From: Limimonas halophila | GTDB lineage: Bacteria; Pseudomonadota; Alphaproteobacteria; Kiloniellales; Rhodovibrionaceae | Assembly: GCF_900100655.1 (NCBI RefSeq) | Contig: NZ_FNCE01000001.1 | Coordinates: 589,551 to 653,550, forward strand | Reading direction: 5' to 3' | Length of the DNA stretch: 64,000 bases | Shown: one piece after another, positions 28,343 through 37,008 of the stretch | Layout of the letters: each line of letters begins with the position of its first letter | Numbering within the stretch: the first letter of the stretch is position 1 | Program-made: the position numbers and the translations under genes | The notes under the pieces: model-generated | The model's input: the letters and a program-made list of their open reading frames with translations, nothing else | Database searches by the model: none | What the model was told of the DNA's origin: nothing

Positions 28343-28933
28343 TTAGCCCGTGGTCTCTTCGGGCTGGCCGCTTTCCTCTTCCAGCGCCTCGACCTCGGAG
28401 AGCACCTCGTCGACCGCCTGCTCGGCGATCTCGCGCTGCTCCTCGACGCTGACGGTGCGGCCGGCGGACGCCTGATGCTCGGCCTCCGCCTCGGAGCGGG
28501 CCACGTTGACGGTGACGCTGGCCTCGACCTCGGCGTGCAGGCGCACGGCGATCGGGTGCAGCCCCACCGACTTGATCTGGCGGTCCAGCAGCACCTGGCC
28601 GCGCTCCACCTGGGCGCCCTTCTCGCGCAGGGCGTCGGCGATGTCGCGCGCGGTGACGGACCCGTAGAGCTGGCCCGTCTCGCCGGCCTGACGGATCATG
28701 GTGAGCGACAGGCCGTTGATCTTTTCCGCGGCCTTCTCGGCCTCCCGGCGGCGCTCGAGGTTGCGCGCCTCGATCTCCGCCCGGCGGGCACGGAAGTACT
28801 CGCGGTTGCTTTCATTGGCGCGCAGCGCCTTGCCCTGGGGCAGGAGGTAGTTGCGCGCGAAGCCGTCGCGCACGCGCACCTCGTCGCCCATGTGGCCCAG
28901 GCTGCCCACGCGCTCCAAGAGAATCACGTTCAT
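28343..28933 (-). CDS. rplI: 50S ribosomal protein L9
   Basis: The 196-residue protein starts with the L9 signature [19 protein letters not shown] followed by [16 protein letters not shown]. It then has the long connecting helix and the C-terminal domain (ITARDIAD-like [14 protein letters not shown]). It is longer than the roughly 150 residues of many L9 proteins because of an acidic, Glu-rich tail of about 45 residues, which may be disordered. It is the last gene of rpsF-rpsR-rplI, 31 bp after rpsR. Confidence 0.97.
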   Translation of the reverse strand: MNVILLERVGSLGHMGDEVRVRDGFARNYLLPQGKALRANESNREYFRARRAEIEARNLERRREAEKAAEKINGLSLTMIRQAGETGQLYGSVTARDIADALREKGAQVERGQVLLDRQIKSVGLHPIAVRLHAEVEASVTVNVARSEAEAEHQASAGRTVSVEEQREIAEQAVDEVLSEVEALEEESGQPEETTG

Positions 28934-28964
28934 GACCGTTTCCTCCTTCGCGCCGGAACCGGCG

Positions 28965-29222
28965 TTACGAAATCACGTAGGGCAGCAGGGCCAGGTGACG
29001 CGCGCGCTTGATCGCCTGCGCCAGCTCGCGCTGCTTCTTGGCCGAGACGGCCGTGATGCGGCTGGGCACGATCTTGCCGCGCTCACTGATGAAGCGCTGC
29101 AGCAGCTTGGTGTCCTTGTAGTCGATCGTGGGCGCGTTCGGGCCCGAGAAGGGGCAGCTCTTGCGCCGACGATAGAAGGGGCGGCGAACGGCGCCGCCGC
29201 GGCTGACGATTTCGACTGCCAT
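28965..29222 (-). CDS. rpsR: 30S ribosomal protein S18
   Basis: The 85-residue basic protein carries the S18 core [33 protein letters not shown] and [20 protein letters not shown]. The single Cys in KSCPF is typical of the zinc-free form. S18 binds S6 on the platform of the small subunit. It lies between rpsF and rplI, the standard bacterial order. Confidence 0.98.
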   Translation of the reverse strand: MAVEIVSRGGAVRRPFYRRRKSCPFSGPNAPTIDYKDTKLLQRFISERGKIVPSRITAVSAKKQRELAQAIKRARHLALLPYVIS

Positions 29223-29311
29223 GCCGGTCTGTCCTCCGTTGCGTCCGGTTCACCCCGGCTGGCCGAACGGTCGATGGGCCGGGGCGTGTGGAATGCGGGC
29301 TGAGGCGCGCG

Positions 29312-29689
29312 TTACTCGTTCCGGCGCCGGCCGCCCCGGCCACCGCCGCGGCGCCCGTCTTTGCGCTCCTTGCGCTCCATCATCACCGAGGGATTGTCAT
29401 CCAGCGTCTCGGTGCGAAGCGTGAGATAGCGGATGATGTCCTCGTTGAAGCGCATGTTGCGCTCGAGCTCGTGAACCGCTTCCGGCGGGCAATCGAGATT
29501 GAACATCACGTAATGCCCCTTGCGGTTCTTCTTGATCCGGTACGCGAGGTTGCGCAGGCCCCAGTGCTCGGTCTTGGTCACGCGACCGCCGTACTCCTCG
29601 ACGATCTGCTGAAACTGACCGGCCAACTCTTCCACGTTGGAGGACGACACGTCCTGGCGTGCGATGAACACGCTCTCGTAATACGGCAT
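29312..29689 (-). CDS. rpsF: 30S ribosomal protein S6
   Basis: The 125-residue protein has the S6 fold start YYESVFIARQDVS, then KTEHWGLRNLAYRIKKN and the YVMFNLDCPPEAVHELER segment. The last 20 residues form an Arg/Gly-rich tail (DGRRGGGRGGRRRNE), unlike the acidic glutamylated tail of E. coli S6. The ATG at 29689 gives the usual MPYYE opening. First gene of rpsF-rpsR-rplI, with a long upstream leader. Confidence 0.97.
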   Translation of the reverse strand: MPYYESVFIARQDVSSSNVEELAGQFQQIVEEYGGRVTKTEHWGLRNLAYRIKKNRKGHYVMFNLDCPPEAVHELERNMRFNEDIIRYLTLRTETLDDNPSVMMERKERKDGRRGGGRGGRRRNE

Positions 29690-29842
29690 CTGTTGTCCGC
29701 TCCTCTTGGCTGTTTCGCGGGCCGTAGCTCCACGGACTTGGACCGGGAAGCCGGGCGGCCCTAGCCGGCCCGTCTCCAAGCCCGCCGGCGATCCGGCAGG
29801 CCCCCGCCGCGGGCCGGCGAGGAGGCTTTGCGAGGAGGCCGG

Positions 29843-29870
29843 AGCATACAAACCAGCGTGCGCAACGCAA
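29843..29870 (-). promoter_or_regulatory. sigma-70-like promoter of rpsF-rpsR-rplI
   Basis: On the minus strand TTGCGT (29870-29865) and TATGCT (29848-29843) are separated by 16 bp within an AT-richer patch. Transcription would begin near 29836, leaving a leader of about 145 nucleotides before rpsF. Confidence 0.5.
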
Positions 29871-29966
29871 CAGGGTGCGGCCCGCTTTCCGTCGTTCGCG
29901 CGGGCTCGATTCACCCGGACACCCGCGTGGGATACGATGCAATCCCGCAATGATGTGCGGTGAACC

Positions 29967-29994
29967 TTGACAGGAGCCGGGCAGACGCTATGCC
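29967..29994 (+). promoter_or_regulatory. sigma-70-like promoter of the fab cluster
   Basis: A perfect TTGACA at 29967-29972 and TATGCC at 29989-29994 are 16 bp apart, about 50 bp upstream of the fabD ATG. This is the best -35 match I found in the window. Confidence 0.6.
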
Positions 29995-30046
29995 TGCGCC
30001 GCGCTCGCCAGCACCGTGCGCCATTTCGATTTGAGGAGCGTTCGCC

Positions 30047-30991
30047 ATGGCGCGGGCTTTCGTGTTTCCCGGGCAGGGCTCGCAGGCAGTCGGCATGGGC
30101 CGTGAATTGGCGGCCACCTACGCCAGCGCGCGCGAGACCTTCGAGGAAATCGACGACGCGCTGAGCCAGCACCTGTCGCGCCTGATGGCGGAGGGGCCGG
30201 AGGATGAGTTGACGCTCACCGCCAACGCGCAGCCGGCGCTGATGGCCGTCAGCCTGGCCGTCGTGCGCGTGGTGGAGGAGCAGGGCCGCCTGCGCCTGGC
30301 CGATCACGGGGCCTTCATGGCGGGTCACTCCCTGGGCGAGTACTCGGCGCTGGCCGCCGCGGGCTCGCTGGACGTGGCGACGACGGCCCGGCTATTGCGC
30401 ACGCGCGGGCAGGCGATGCAGGACGCGGTGCCGGTGGGCCAGGGCGCGATGGCGGCGCTCATGGGTCTCAACCTGGACACCGTTCGCGATATCGCCGAGC
30501 AGGCCGCGGATCAGGGCGTCTGCGAGCCGGCGAACGACAACGCGCCGGGACAGGTCGTCGTCAGCGGCGACACGGCCGCAGTGGAGCGCGCGGTGACGCT
30601 CGCCAAGGAGCGCGGCGCCAAGCGGGCGGTCATGCTGCCGGTCTCCGCACCCTTCCACTGTCGCCTGATGACGCCGGCGGCTGAGACGATGGAGCGGGCG
30701 CTGGCCGACACGCCGATCGCCGCGCCCAGCCTGCCGGTCGTCAGCAACGTGACCGCGCAGCCGGAAACCGAGCCCGAAGCCATCCGCGAGCGCCTCGTGG
30801 AGCAGGTGACGCGCACAGTGCGCTGGCGCGAGAGCGTGCAGACAATGCAGGCGCGGGACGTGGACACGCTCGTCGAGGTGGGCCACGGCACGACGCTCAG
30901 CGGCCTCGCGCGGCGCATCGACCGCTCGCTGGCGAGCCAGGCCGTGGGCGGGCCGGAGCAGATCGACGCGTTGCTGGAGCGCCTGAGCTGA
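30047..30991 (+). CDS. fabD: malonyl-CoA:ACP transacylase
   Basis: FabD loads malonyl groups onto ACP for fatty acid elongation. The 314-residue protein has FPGQGSQAVGMG at the N-terminus, nucleophile S95 in GHSLGEYSAL and H204 in SAPFHCRLM, together with Q11-region and R120-region contacts expected for the family. GGAG lies about 10 bases before the ATG. fabG follows 50 bp downstream, so it heads fabD-fabG-acpP-fabF-mltG. Confidence 0.96.
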   Translation: MARAFVFPGQGSQAVGMGRELAATYASARETFEEIDDALSQHLSRLMAEGPEDELTLTANAQPALMAVSLAVVRVVEEQGRLRLADHGAFMAGHSLGEYSALAAAGSLDVATTARLLRTRGQAMQDAVPVGQGAMAALMGLNLDTVRDIAEQAADQGVCEPANDNAPGQVVVSGDTAAVERAVTLAKERGAKRAVMLPVSAPFHCRLMTPAAETMERALADTPIAAPSLPVVSNVTAQPETEPEAIRERLVEQVTRTVRWRESVQTMQARDVDTLVEVGHGTTLSGLARRIDRSLASQAVGGPEQIDALLERLS

Positions 30992-31041
30992 ATCGCAGCG
31001 CGCAGGGCGCGCGGACTGTATCGCGGACGTGAGGAGGCGGG

Positions 31042-31779
31042 ATGTTCGACCTGACCGGCAAGGCGGCGCTGGTGACCGGCGCCTCCGGCGGAATCGGCGG
31101 CGCGATCGCGCGCACGCTTCACGCCCAGGGCGCCTCGGTGGCCCTGTCCGGCACGCGGCGCGAGAAGCTGGACACCCTGGCCGACGAGTTGGGCGAGCGC
31201 GTGGCCGTAACGCCCTGCGACCTGCGCGACGGCGACGCCGTGAGCAAGCTGCCGGGCGAGGCCGAGAAGGCGCTGGGTTCGCTGGACATCCTGGTGAACA
31301 ACGCCGGGCTGACGCGCGACACCCTCGTCATGCGCATGAAGGACGAGGACTGGCAGGACGTGCTGGACGTCAACCTGACGGCCGCCTTCCGCCTGTCGCG
31401 CGGCGCGCTCAAGGGCATGATGAAGCGCCGTTGGGGCCGCATCATCAACGTCGCCTCGGTCGTGGGCGCGATCGGCAATCCGGGGCAGGGCAACTACGTC
31501 GCCTCGAAGGCCGGGCTGATGGGCTTCAGCAAGTCGCTGGCAGCGGAAACGGCCGCGCGCGGCATCACGGTCAACTGCATCGCGCCCGGATTCATCGAGT
31601 CCGCCATGACAGACGAGTTGAGCGAGGATCAGCGCGAGCAGATCCTGGCGCGCATTCCCGCCGGCCGCATGGGCCAGGCGGACGAGGTGGCGTCCGCCGC
31701 CGCCTATCTCGCAAGTCCGGCAGCAAGCTACGTCACGGGCCATACCTTGCACGTCAACGGGGGAATGGCCATGCTGTGA
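31042..31779 (+). CDS. fabG: 3-oxoacyl-ACP reductase
   Basis: FabG reduces beta-ketoacyl-ACP with NADPH. The 245-residue SDR has TGASGGIG for cofactor binding, NNAG, and the catalytic set S139 (VASVVG), Y152 and K156 (YVASKAG), with the C-terminal GHTLHVNGGMAML typical of FabG rather than other SDRs. Its position between fabD and acpP supports a fatty acid role. GAGGAGG precedes the ATG. A hairpin lies between it and acpP. Confidence 0.96.
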   Translation: MFDLTGKAALVTGASGGIGGAIARTLHAQGASVALSGTRREKLDTLADELGERVAVTPCDLRDGDAVSKLPGEAEKALGSLDILVNNAGLTRDTLVMRMKDEDWQDVLDVNLTAAFRLSRGALKGMMKRRWGRIINVASVVGAIGNPGQGNYVASKAGLMGFSKSLAAETAARGITVNCIAPGFIESAMTDELSEDQREQILARIPAGRMGQADEVASAAAYLASPAASYVTGHTLHVNGGMAML

Positions 31780-31857
31780 CCCCTGTTTCGGGGGTTATGG
31801 CTGGCCAGTGCATGGCCGCCTGTGCTAGCAGCCGACGCCGTTTCACTGTGTGCGGAT

Positions 31858-31885
31858 GCATCCCGGATGGATGCATCCGGGATGC
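31858..31885 (+). repeat. hairpin with repeated GGATGCATCC upstream of acpP
   Basis: GCATCCCGGATG (31858-31869) pairs perfectly over 12 bp with CATCCGGGATGC (31874-31885) around a GATG loop. The 10-base palindrome GGATGCATCC occurs twice (31854-31863 and 31869-31878). The structure ends 30 bases before the acpP ATG and has no U-run. It may set the relative level of acpP, a highly expressed gene, by stabilising or re-initiating mRNA there. Confidence 0.55.
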
Positions 31886-31915
31886 TCACACCGAGGGGAA
31901 GGGTCACGACAAGCC

Positions 31916-32158
31916 ATGAGTGAGAACGACACCGGCGAGCGCGTGAAGAAGATCGTCGTCGAGCACCTGGGCGTCGACGAGTCCAAGGTCACCGACAACG
32001 CCAGCTTCATCGACGATCTGGGCGCCGACAGCCTCGACACCGTCGAGCTGGTCATGGCGTTCGAGGAGGAGTTCGGCTGCGAGATTCCGGACGACGCGGC
32101 CGAAAAGATCGTGACCGTCAAGGACGCGGTGAACTTCATCCAGGAGCACGCCGGCTGA
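31916..32158 (+). CDS. acpP: acyl carrier protein
   Basis: The 80-residue acidic protein carries growing acyl chains on a 4'-phosphopantetheine attached at S39 in [13 protein letters not shown]. The length, four-helix pattern and [16 protein letters not shown] segment are typical. I reject in-frame ATGs at 31850 and 31871, which lie in the upstream hairpin repeats and would add a repetitive [10 protein letters not shown] leader. It is embedded between fabG and fabF. Confidence 0.97.
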   Translation: MSENDTGERVKKIVVEHLGVDESKVTDNASFIDDLGADSLDTVELVMAFEEEFGCEIPDDAAEKIVTVKDAVNFIQEHAG

Positions 32159-32196
32159 AGCCCATCCGGACACGCTGAGCGAGCCGAACCGCGCCC

Positions 32197-33465
32197 ATGA
32201 GACGCGTAGTGATCACCGGCCTGGGCTTGCTGACGCCGCTTGGATGCGGCGTCGAAGCCTCGTGGCAGCGCCTTCTCGACGGCCAGTCCGGCGTTCGGGA
32301 GATCGATTCCTTCGACGTTTCGGACATTGCCTCCCGCATCGCGGGGCAGGTGCCCAGGGGCACCAAGGCCGACGGGGGCTTCGACCCCGACGAGTGGGTG
32401 GCCCGCAAGGACCAGCGCAAGCTGGACGAGTTCATCGTCTACGGCTTGTGCGCGGCGCAGCAGGCCGTCGAGGATTCGGGCTGGATGCCCGAGGACGAGG
32501 AGAGCCGCGACCGGACCGGCGTGATGATCGGCTCCGGCATCGGCGGTCTCCAGACGATCTGCGAGGGGGCCGTGACCGTGCGCGAGCGCGGGCCCCGGCG
32601 CCTGTCGCCGTTCTTCATCCCGGCGGCGCTGATCAACCTCGTCTCGGGGCAGGTGTCCATCCGCTACGGCTTCCGCGGCCCCAACCACGCCGTGGTCACG
32701 GCGTGCTCGACCGGGGCGCACGCCATCGGCGACGCGGCGCGGCTGATCGCGCTGGACGACGCCGACGTCATGGTGGCCGGGGGTGCGGAAGCCGCGGTGT
32801 GCCGCGTGGGCATGGCCGGCTTCTCCTCCGCCAAGGCGCTGTCCACCGGCTACAACGACCAGCCCGAGCGGGCGTCGCGCCCGTGGGACCAGGGCCGCGA
32901 CGGCTTTGTCATGGGCGAAGGTGCCGGCACGGTCGTGCTGGAAGAACTGGAGCACGCCAAGGCCCGCGGCGCGCCGATCTACGGTGAGGTCCTGGGCTAC
33001 GGCATGTCCGGCGACGCCTACCACATCACCGCCCCGGCGGAGGACGGCAACGGCGCCTACCGCTCGATGAAGGGCGCCCTGCGCTCGGCGAAGCTGGATG
33101 CGACGGACATCGACTACGTCAACGCGCACGGCACCTCGACGCCGCGCGGGGACGAGATCGAGCTGAACGCCGTGAAGCGGCTGTTCGGCGATCACGCCTA
33201 CACCATGTCGATGTCGTCCACGAAATCCGCCATCGGCCACCTGCTGGGCGCGGCCGGTGCCGTGGAGGCCATCTTCTCCATCCTGGCGACCCAGCGCGGG
33301 GTGGTGCCGCCGACGCTTAACCTGGACGACCCGTCGCCGGAGTGCGACGATGTCGACCTCGTGCCGCACCAGGCGAAGGAACGGCCGGTCCGCCGGGCGC
33401 TGTCCAATTCCTTCGGGTTCGGGGGCACGAATGCGAGCGTCATCTTCGGGACGTACGAGGGCTGA
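32197..33465 (+). CDS. fabF: 3-oxoacyl-ACP synthase II
   Basis: FabF condenses acyl-ACP with malonyl-ACP. The 422-residue thiolase-fold enzyme has the Cys-His-His triad: C170 in VVTACSTGAHAIG, H311 in NAHGTSTPRGDE and H348 in KSAIGHLLGAAG. The C-terminal NSFGFGGTNASVIF is typical. It directly follows acpP (38 bp) and precedes mltG (12 bp), the arrangement common in proteobacteria. Confidence 0.97.
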   Translation: MRRVVITGLGLLTPLGCGVEASWQRLLDGQSGVREIDSFDVSDIASRIAGQVPRGTKADGGFDPDEWVARKDQRKLDEFIVYGLCAAQQAVEDSGWMPEDEESRDRTGVMIGSGIGGLQTICEGAVTVRERGPRRLSPFFIPAALINLVSGQVSIRYGFRGPNHAVVTACSTGAHAIGDAARLIALDDADVMVAGGAEAAVCRVGMAGFSSAKALSTGYNDQPERASRPWDQGRDGFVMGEGAGTVVLEELEHAKARGAPIYGEVLGYGMSGDAYHITAPAEDGNGAYRSMKGALRSAKLDATDIDYVNAHGTSTPRGDEIELNAVKRLFGDHAYTMSMSSTKSAIGHLLGAAGAVEAIFSILATQRGVVPPTLNLDDPSPECDDVDLVPHQAKERPVRRALSNSFGFGGTNASVIFGTYEG

Positions 33466-33477
33466 CGGCGGGAGCGC

Positions 33478-34455
33478 GTGAGGCGGCTGCTCGTTCTTCT
33501 CTCCTTCTTCGCCACCGGCATCGTCGTTGCCGGGGCGACCGGGCTGATCTGGGGCACGAAGCAGTTCGAATCGCCCGGCCCGCTGGAAGCGCGCACGACG
33601 GTCGAGATTCCGCACGGCGCAGGGCTGTCGACCGTCGCGCGCAAGCTGAAGGCTGCGGGCGTTATCGAACACGAACTCGTCTTCAGCCTCGGTGCGCGTC
33701 TGACGGACCGGGCCGGCGCCCTCAAGGCCGGCGAGTACGCCTTCCCGCCGGCCGTCAGTCCCGACAAGGCGCTGGCGCGGATCGTCGCCGGCCGCACCGT
33801 GACCTACAGCCTGACGATTCCCGAGGGCCTGACCAGCGCCCAGGTGGTCGAGCGCGTGCGCGAGGCCGAGGCGCTGTCCGGCGCGATCCGCGAGATCCCG
33901 GCAGAGGGCACGCTGCTGCCGGAAACCTACACCTACAGCCGCGGTCACACGCGGGCGCGCATGATCAACCGCATGCAGGCGTCGATGGACCGCCTGCTGG
34001 CGAAGCTCTGGCCCGAGCGCGCCACGGATTTGCCCATCCATTCCAAGCGCGAGGCCGTGACGCTGGCCTCGATCGTGGAAAAGGAAACGGCCGTTCCGGA
34101 CGAGCGCGCCGTGATCGCCGGCGTCTTCATCAACCGGCTGCGCAAGGGCATGCGCCTTCAGTCCGACCCCACGGTGCGCTATGCCGTCACCGAGGGCGAA
34201 AAGACGCTCGACCGGCCGTTGACGCAAGCCGATCTGGACCGCGACGACCCCTACAACACCTACACCCGCAAGGGGCTGCCGCCGGGGCCCATCGCAAACC
34301 CCGGCCGCGCGGCGATCAAGGCGGCGCTGAACCCGGCGGACACCGAGTACCTCTATTTCGTCGCCAGCGGCAACGGCGGCCACGCCTTCGCCAAGACGCT
34401 GGAAGCCCACAACGAGAACGTCGCCGAGTACCGCGAGCGGCAGCGCAGCAATTAA
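33478..34455 (+). CDS. mltG: endolytic murein transglycosylase MltG
   Basis: MltG cleaves nascent peptidoglycan strands and helps end glycan synthesis. The 325-residue protein has one N-terminal transmembrane helix (about 4-26), a LysM-like region, and a YceG catalytic domain with E201 in TLASIVEKETA, followed by FINRLRKGMRLQSDPTVRYA and the late NPGRAAIKAALNPA. The start is a GTG at 33478, 12 bp after fabF; no ATG fits. Its TAA overlaps the TAA of the convergent SDR gene by two bases. Confidence 0.95.
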   Translation: MRRLLVLLSFFATGIVVAGATGLIWGTKQFESPGPLEARTTVEIPHGAGLSTVARKLKAAGVIEHELVFSLGARLTDRAGALKAGEYAFPPAVSPDKALARIVAGRTVTYSLTIPEGLTSAQVVERVREAEALSGAIREIPAEGTLLPETYTYSRGHTRARMINRMQASMDRLLAKLWPERATDLPIHSKREAVTLASIVEKETAVPDERAVIAGVFINRLRKGMRLQSDPTVRYAVTEGEKTLDRPLTQADLDRDDPYNTYTRKGLPPGPIANPGRAAIKAALNPADTEYLYFVASGNGGHAFAKTLEAHNENVAEYRERQRSN

Positions 34456-35237
34456 TCCTTGGCGGGCAGGCGGCTGAGCAGCGCGTCCGTGACACCCGGC
34501 GGTAGCGCGGCCAGCAGCCACACGGCCGCCGCCAGCGGGCGCGGAAAGCTGATACGCGGTTTGTCTTTCGCCAACCTTCGTTTGATGCGCCAGGCGGCAC
34601 GGTCGGCGTCCATCAGGAAGGGCATGGGGAAGGCGTTCACCGACGTCATTGGCGTTTCCACGAAGCCAGGACAGACCACGCTGACGCCGATCCCCGCGTC
34701 CGCCAGATGGCCGCGCAGGGCTTCGCCCCAAACGCGCACGGCCGCCTTGCTGGCGCAGTAGGCGGGCGCCCCCGGGAAGCCGCGAAAGGCCGCCAGCGAG
34801 CTGACGATGGCGATCTGGCCGCGTCCGCGTTCGCGCATGCGCTCGATCCCCGGGTCCAGGGTGTTGAGCACGCCGCCCAGGTTGGTGGCGAAGATGGCGC
34901 GCGCCTGCTCGGCGCTTTCGGCGCCGCTTCCCGTGCCGGCGGAAATGCCGGCGTTGGCGATCGCCAGCTCCAGCGGGGCGGTCGCGTCCGCCTCGGCCAC
35001 CCACGCGGCCGTTGCTTCGCGGTCGTCCACGTCCAGCGTGCGGGTGTTCACCTGGGCACCCGACTGCCGCGCGGCCGCCGCGACCTGCTCGAGCCGCTCG
35101 GCGTTGCGCCCGCTGAGGAAGAGGGTCACGCCCGGCGCCGCGTACGCGCGCGCCAGTGCCGCGCCGATGCCGCTGGACGCGCCGGTGATAAGCACGGATC
35201 GGGGGTCGCGGACGGCGTTCGCCACGCACGCCTCCAT
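34452..35237 (-). CDS. short-chain dehydrogenase/reductase
   Basis: The 261-residue SDR has TGASSGIG at the N-terminus, SGRNAERL after the second strand (an Arg that favours NADP(H)), ANAGIS, SSLAAFRG and the catalytic YCASKAA. The C-terminal hydrophobic stretch (PLAAAVWLLAALPPGVTDALL) could bind a membrane or substrate tunnel, as in lipid-acting SDRs. The substrate is unknown. It is monocistronic, convergent with mltG and divergent from yicC. Confidence 0.88.
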   Translation of the reverse strand: MEACVANAVRDPRSVLITGASSGIGAALARAYAAPGVTLFLSGRNAERLEQVAAAARQSGAQVNTRTLDVDDREATAAWVAEADATAPLELAIANAGISAGTGSGAESAEQARAIFATNLGGVLNTLDPGIERMRERGRGQIAIVSSLAAFRGFPGAPAYCASKAAVRVWGEALRGHLADAGIGVSVVCPGFVETPMTSVNAFPMPFLMDADRAAWRIKRRLAKDKPRISFPRPLAAAVWLLAALPPGVTDALLSRLPAKD

Positions 35238-35382
35238 CGCAGAGGGTGAATCACCGGCTGAACGTTAGCGGCACGGACCGTGCCACCCAAGCGTGCGCCC
35301 GCACGGATTGCGGCATCTTGTGCCCGGGCGCGGCGCGTGGCACCTCTCGCGCACCCGCAGACCTTTAGCACGGGGAAGCGCC

Positions 35383-36273
35383 GTGACCGTCGCCAGCATG
35401 ACCGGATTTGCCCGCCGCGACGGCGGGGACGACCAGGTCGCCTGGACCTGGGAGCTGAAGAGCGTCAACGCGCGCGGGCTCGACGTGCGCCTGCGCCTGC
35501 CGAACGGCATGGAAGCGCTGGAGCAGCGCGTGCGCAGCGCGGTGCAGGGCGTGTGCACGCGCGGCACTGTCAACGTCACGCTCTCGCTGGACCGTGGGCA
35601 GACGCAGCCGAGCTTCCAGGTCAACCGCGAGATGCTGAACCAGCTGCTTGCGCTGTCGCGGGAGATCGCGGGCGAAACCGAGGTCGCGCCGCCGCGCGTC
35701 GACGGCCTGCTCAACATCAAGGGCGTGCTTCAAACCGCCGACACGCCCGAGGAAGACCCGGACGTCGTCGGCGCGCGCCAGGAGAAGATGCTGGCCGACC
35801 TGGACGGCGCGCTGGCGGAGCTGGGCGAGGCGCGCCGCGCCGAGGGCGAGCGCCTGAAGACCGCGGCCATGGCGCACCTGGACGAAATCGCCGGCCTGAT
35901 CGACACCGCCCGTGCCAGCGCCGCGGCGCAGCCCGACGCCCTGCGCGAGCGCCTGCGCCGTCAGGTCGCCGAGCTGCTGGACACGGACGTGGGGCTGTCC
36001 GAGGACCGGCTGGCGCAGGAGGCCGCCGTGCTGGCCAGCAAGGCCGACGTGCGCGAGGAGCTAGACCGGCTCGCCGCCCACGACGCCGCCGTGCGCGAGC
36101 TTCTGACGCAGGGCGGGGCGATCGGCCGGCGCCTGGACTTCTTCTGTCAGGAACTCAACCGCGAAGCCAACACGGTGTGCTCGAAGTCGAGCGACACGGC
36201 GTTGACCCGCACGGGTGTGGCGCTCAAGAACGCCGTCGAGCAGCTTCGCGAGCAGGTCCAGAACATCGAGTGA
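35383..36273 (+). CDS. yicC: YicC family endoribonuclease
   Basis: The 296-residue protein has the YicC N-terminal SMTGFARR motif, ELKSVNARGLDVRLRLP, a long charged coiled middle, and the diagnostic C-terminus DFFCQELNREANTVCSKSSD followed by VALKNAVEQLREQVQNIE. YicC proteins have been described as single-strand endoribonucleases acting on small RNAs. I chose the GTG at 35383, which has GGGGAAG upstream and gives an MTVASMTGFARR start. gmk follows after 9 bp, a linkage conserved in many proteobacteria. Confidence 0.93.
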   Translation: MTVASMTGFARRDGGDDQVAWTWELKSVNARGLDVRLRLPNGMEALEQRVRSAVQGVCTRGTVNVTLSLDRGQTQPSFQVNREMLNQLLALSREIAGETEVAPPRVDGLLNIKGVLQTADTPEEDPDVVGARQEKMLADLDGALAELGEARRAEGERLKTAAMAHLDEIAGLIDTARASAAAQPDALRERLRRQVAELLDTDVGLSEDRLAQEAAVLASKADVREELDRLAAHDAAVRELLTQGGAIGRRLDFFCQELNREANTVCSKSSDTALTRTGVALKNAVEQLREQVQNIE

Positions 36274-36282
36274 GCCGAAACC

Positions 36283-36918
36283 GTGCAGGATGCCTTCGTT
36301 CAACGCCGCGGCCTGATGCTGGTGCTGTCCTCGCCGTCGGGTGCGGGCAAGACGACGATCTCGCGCGAGCTGCTGGGCCGGGACGGCAACCTCGCGCTCT
36401 CCGTCTCCGCCACCACGCGCGCGCCGCGGCCGGGCGAAGAGGACGGCGTGCACTATCACTTCCTGGATGAGGGCGAATTCCGCCGCATGGTCGCGGACGG
36501 GGATTTCCTCGAACACGCGGAAGTCTTCGGCAAGCTCTACGGCACGCCGCGCCGGCCCGTGGAGCGCACCCTGGACGCCGGCGGCGACGTGCTCTTCGAC
36601 ATCGACTGGCAGGGCACGCGCCAGCTTCGCGACACCGCGCGCGCCGATCTCGTCTCCGTCTTCGTGCTGCCGCCGTCGATGGACGCGCTCGCCGAGCGCC
36701 TGCGCCAGCGCGGGCAGGACTCCGAGGCCGTGGTGCGCGAGCGCATGGCCAAGGCCGCCGACGAGATGAGCCACTGGCGCGAGTACGACTACATCGTCGT
36801 CAACGAAAGCATTCCGGAAAGCGTCCGCCGCGTGGAAGCGATCCTCCAGGCCGAACGCCTGCGCCGCGAGCGGCAGACGGGCCTGCCGGATTTCGTGGGG
36901 CGGCTGACCGACGTTTGA
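36283..36918 (+). CDS. gmk: guanylate kinase
   Basis: Gmk phosphorylates GMP to GDP with ATP. The 211-residue protein has P-loop SSPSGAGKTT (16-25), the GMP-binding SATTRAPRPGE-type segment (SVSATTRAPRPGEEDG) and DFLEHAEVFGKLYGTP, then DIDWQGTRQL. The start is a GTG at 36283. It is coupled to yicC and ends with a strong terminator, so the transcript stops before lon. Confidence 0.96.
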   Translation: MQDAFVQRRGLMLVLSSPSGAGKTTISRELLGRDGNLALSVSATTRAPRPGEEDGVHYHFLDEGEFRRMVADGDFLEHAEVFGKLYGTPRRPVERTLDAGGDVLFDIDWQGTRQLRDTARADLVSVFVLPPSMDALAERLRQRGQDSEAVVRERMAKAADEMSHWREYDYIVVNESIPESVRRVEAILQAERLRRERQTGLPDFVGRLTDV

Positions 36919-36954
36919 TCTCGGCGCCGCGGCCGAAAACGCGGCACAAAAGAA

Positions 36955-36985
36955 GCCCGGCCGCTTTTGGCGGCCGGGCCGTTTT
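36955..36985. terminator. bidirectional terminator between gmk and lon
   Basis: GCCCGGCCGC (36955-36964) pairs perfectly with GCGGCCGGGC (36970-36979) around a TTTTG loop. It is followed by CGTTTTC on plus and, on minus, by TTCTTTTG. It lies between the convergent ends of gmk and lon and should serve both. Confidence 0.8.
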
Positions 36986-37008
36986 CTCGTCAGCCGTGAC
37001 GGGCGGGA

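Larger units (their letters stand above)
29690..30046. other. divergent control region between rpsF and fabD
   Basis: These 357 bases hold predicted promoters for both directions and an rpsF leader of roughly 145 nucleotides. The leader is very GC-rich with several short complementary blocks, such as GCCGGC repeats at about 29761-29820. Bacterial rpsF leaders often carry an S6:S18-binding structure with an exposed CCG; I cannot confirm one here by eye. No coding frame is convincing. Confidence 0.5.

Noticed and set aside
31850..31915. Upstream start for acpP adding 22 residues
   Set aside because: The extra segment is encoded by the palindromic repeats and no ACP has such a leader; the ATG at 31916 gives the standard 80-residue protein.
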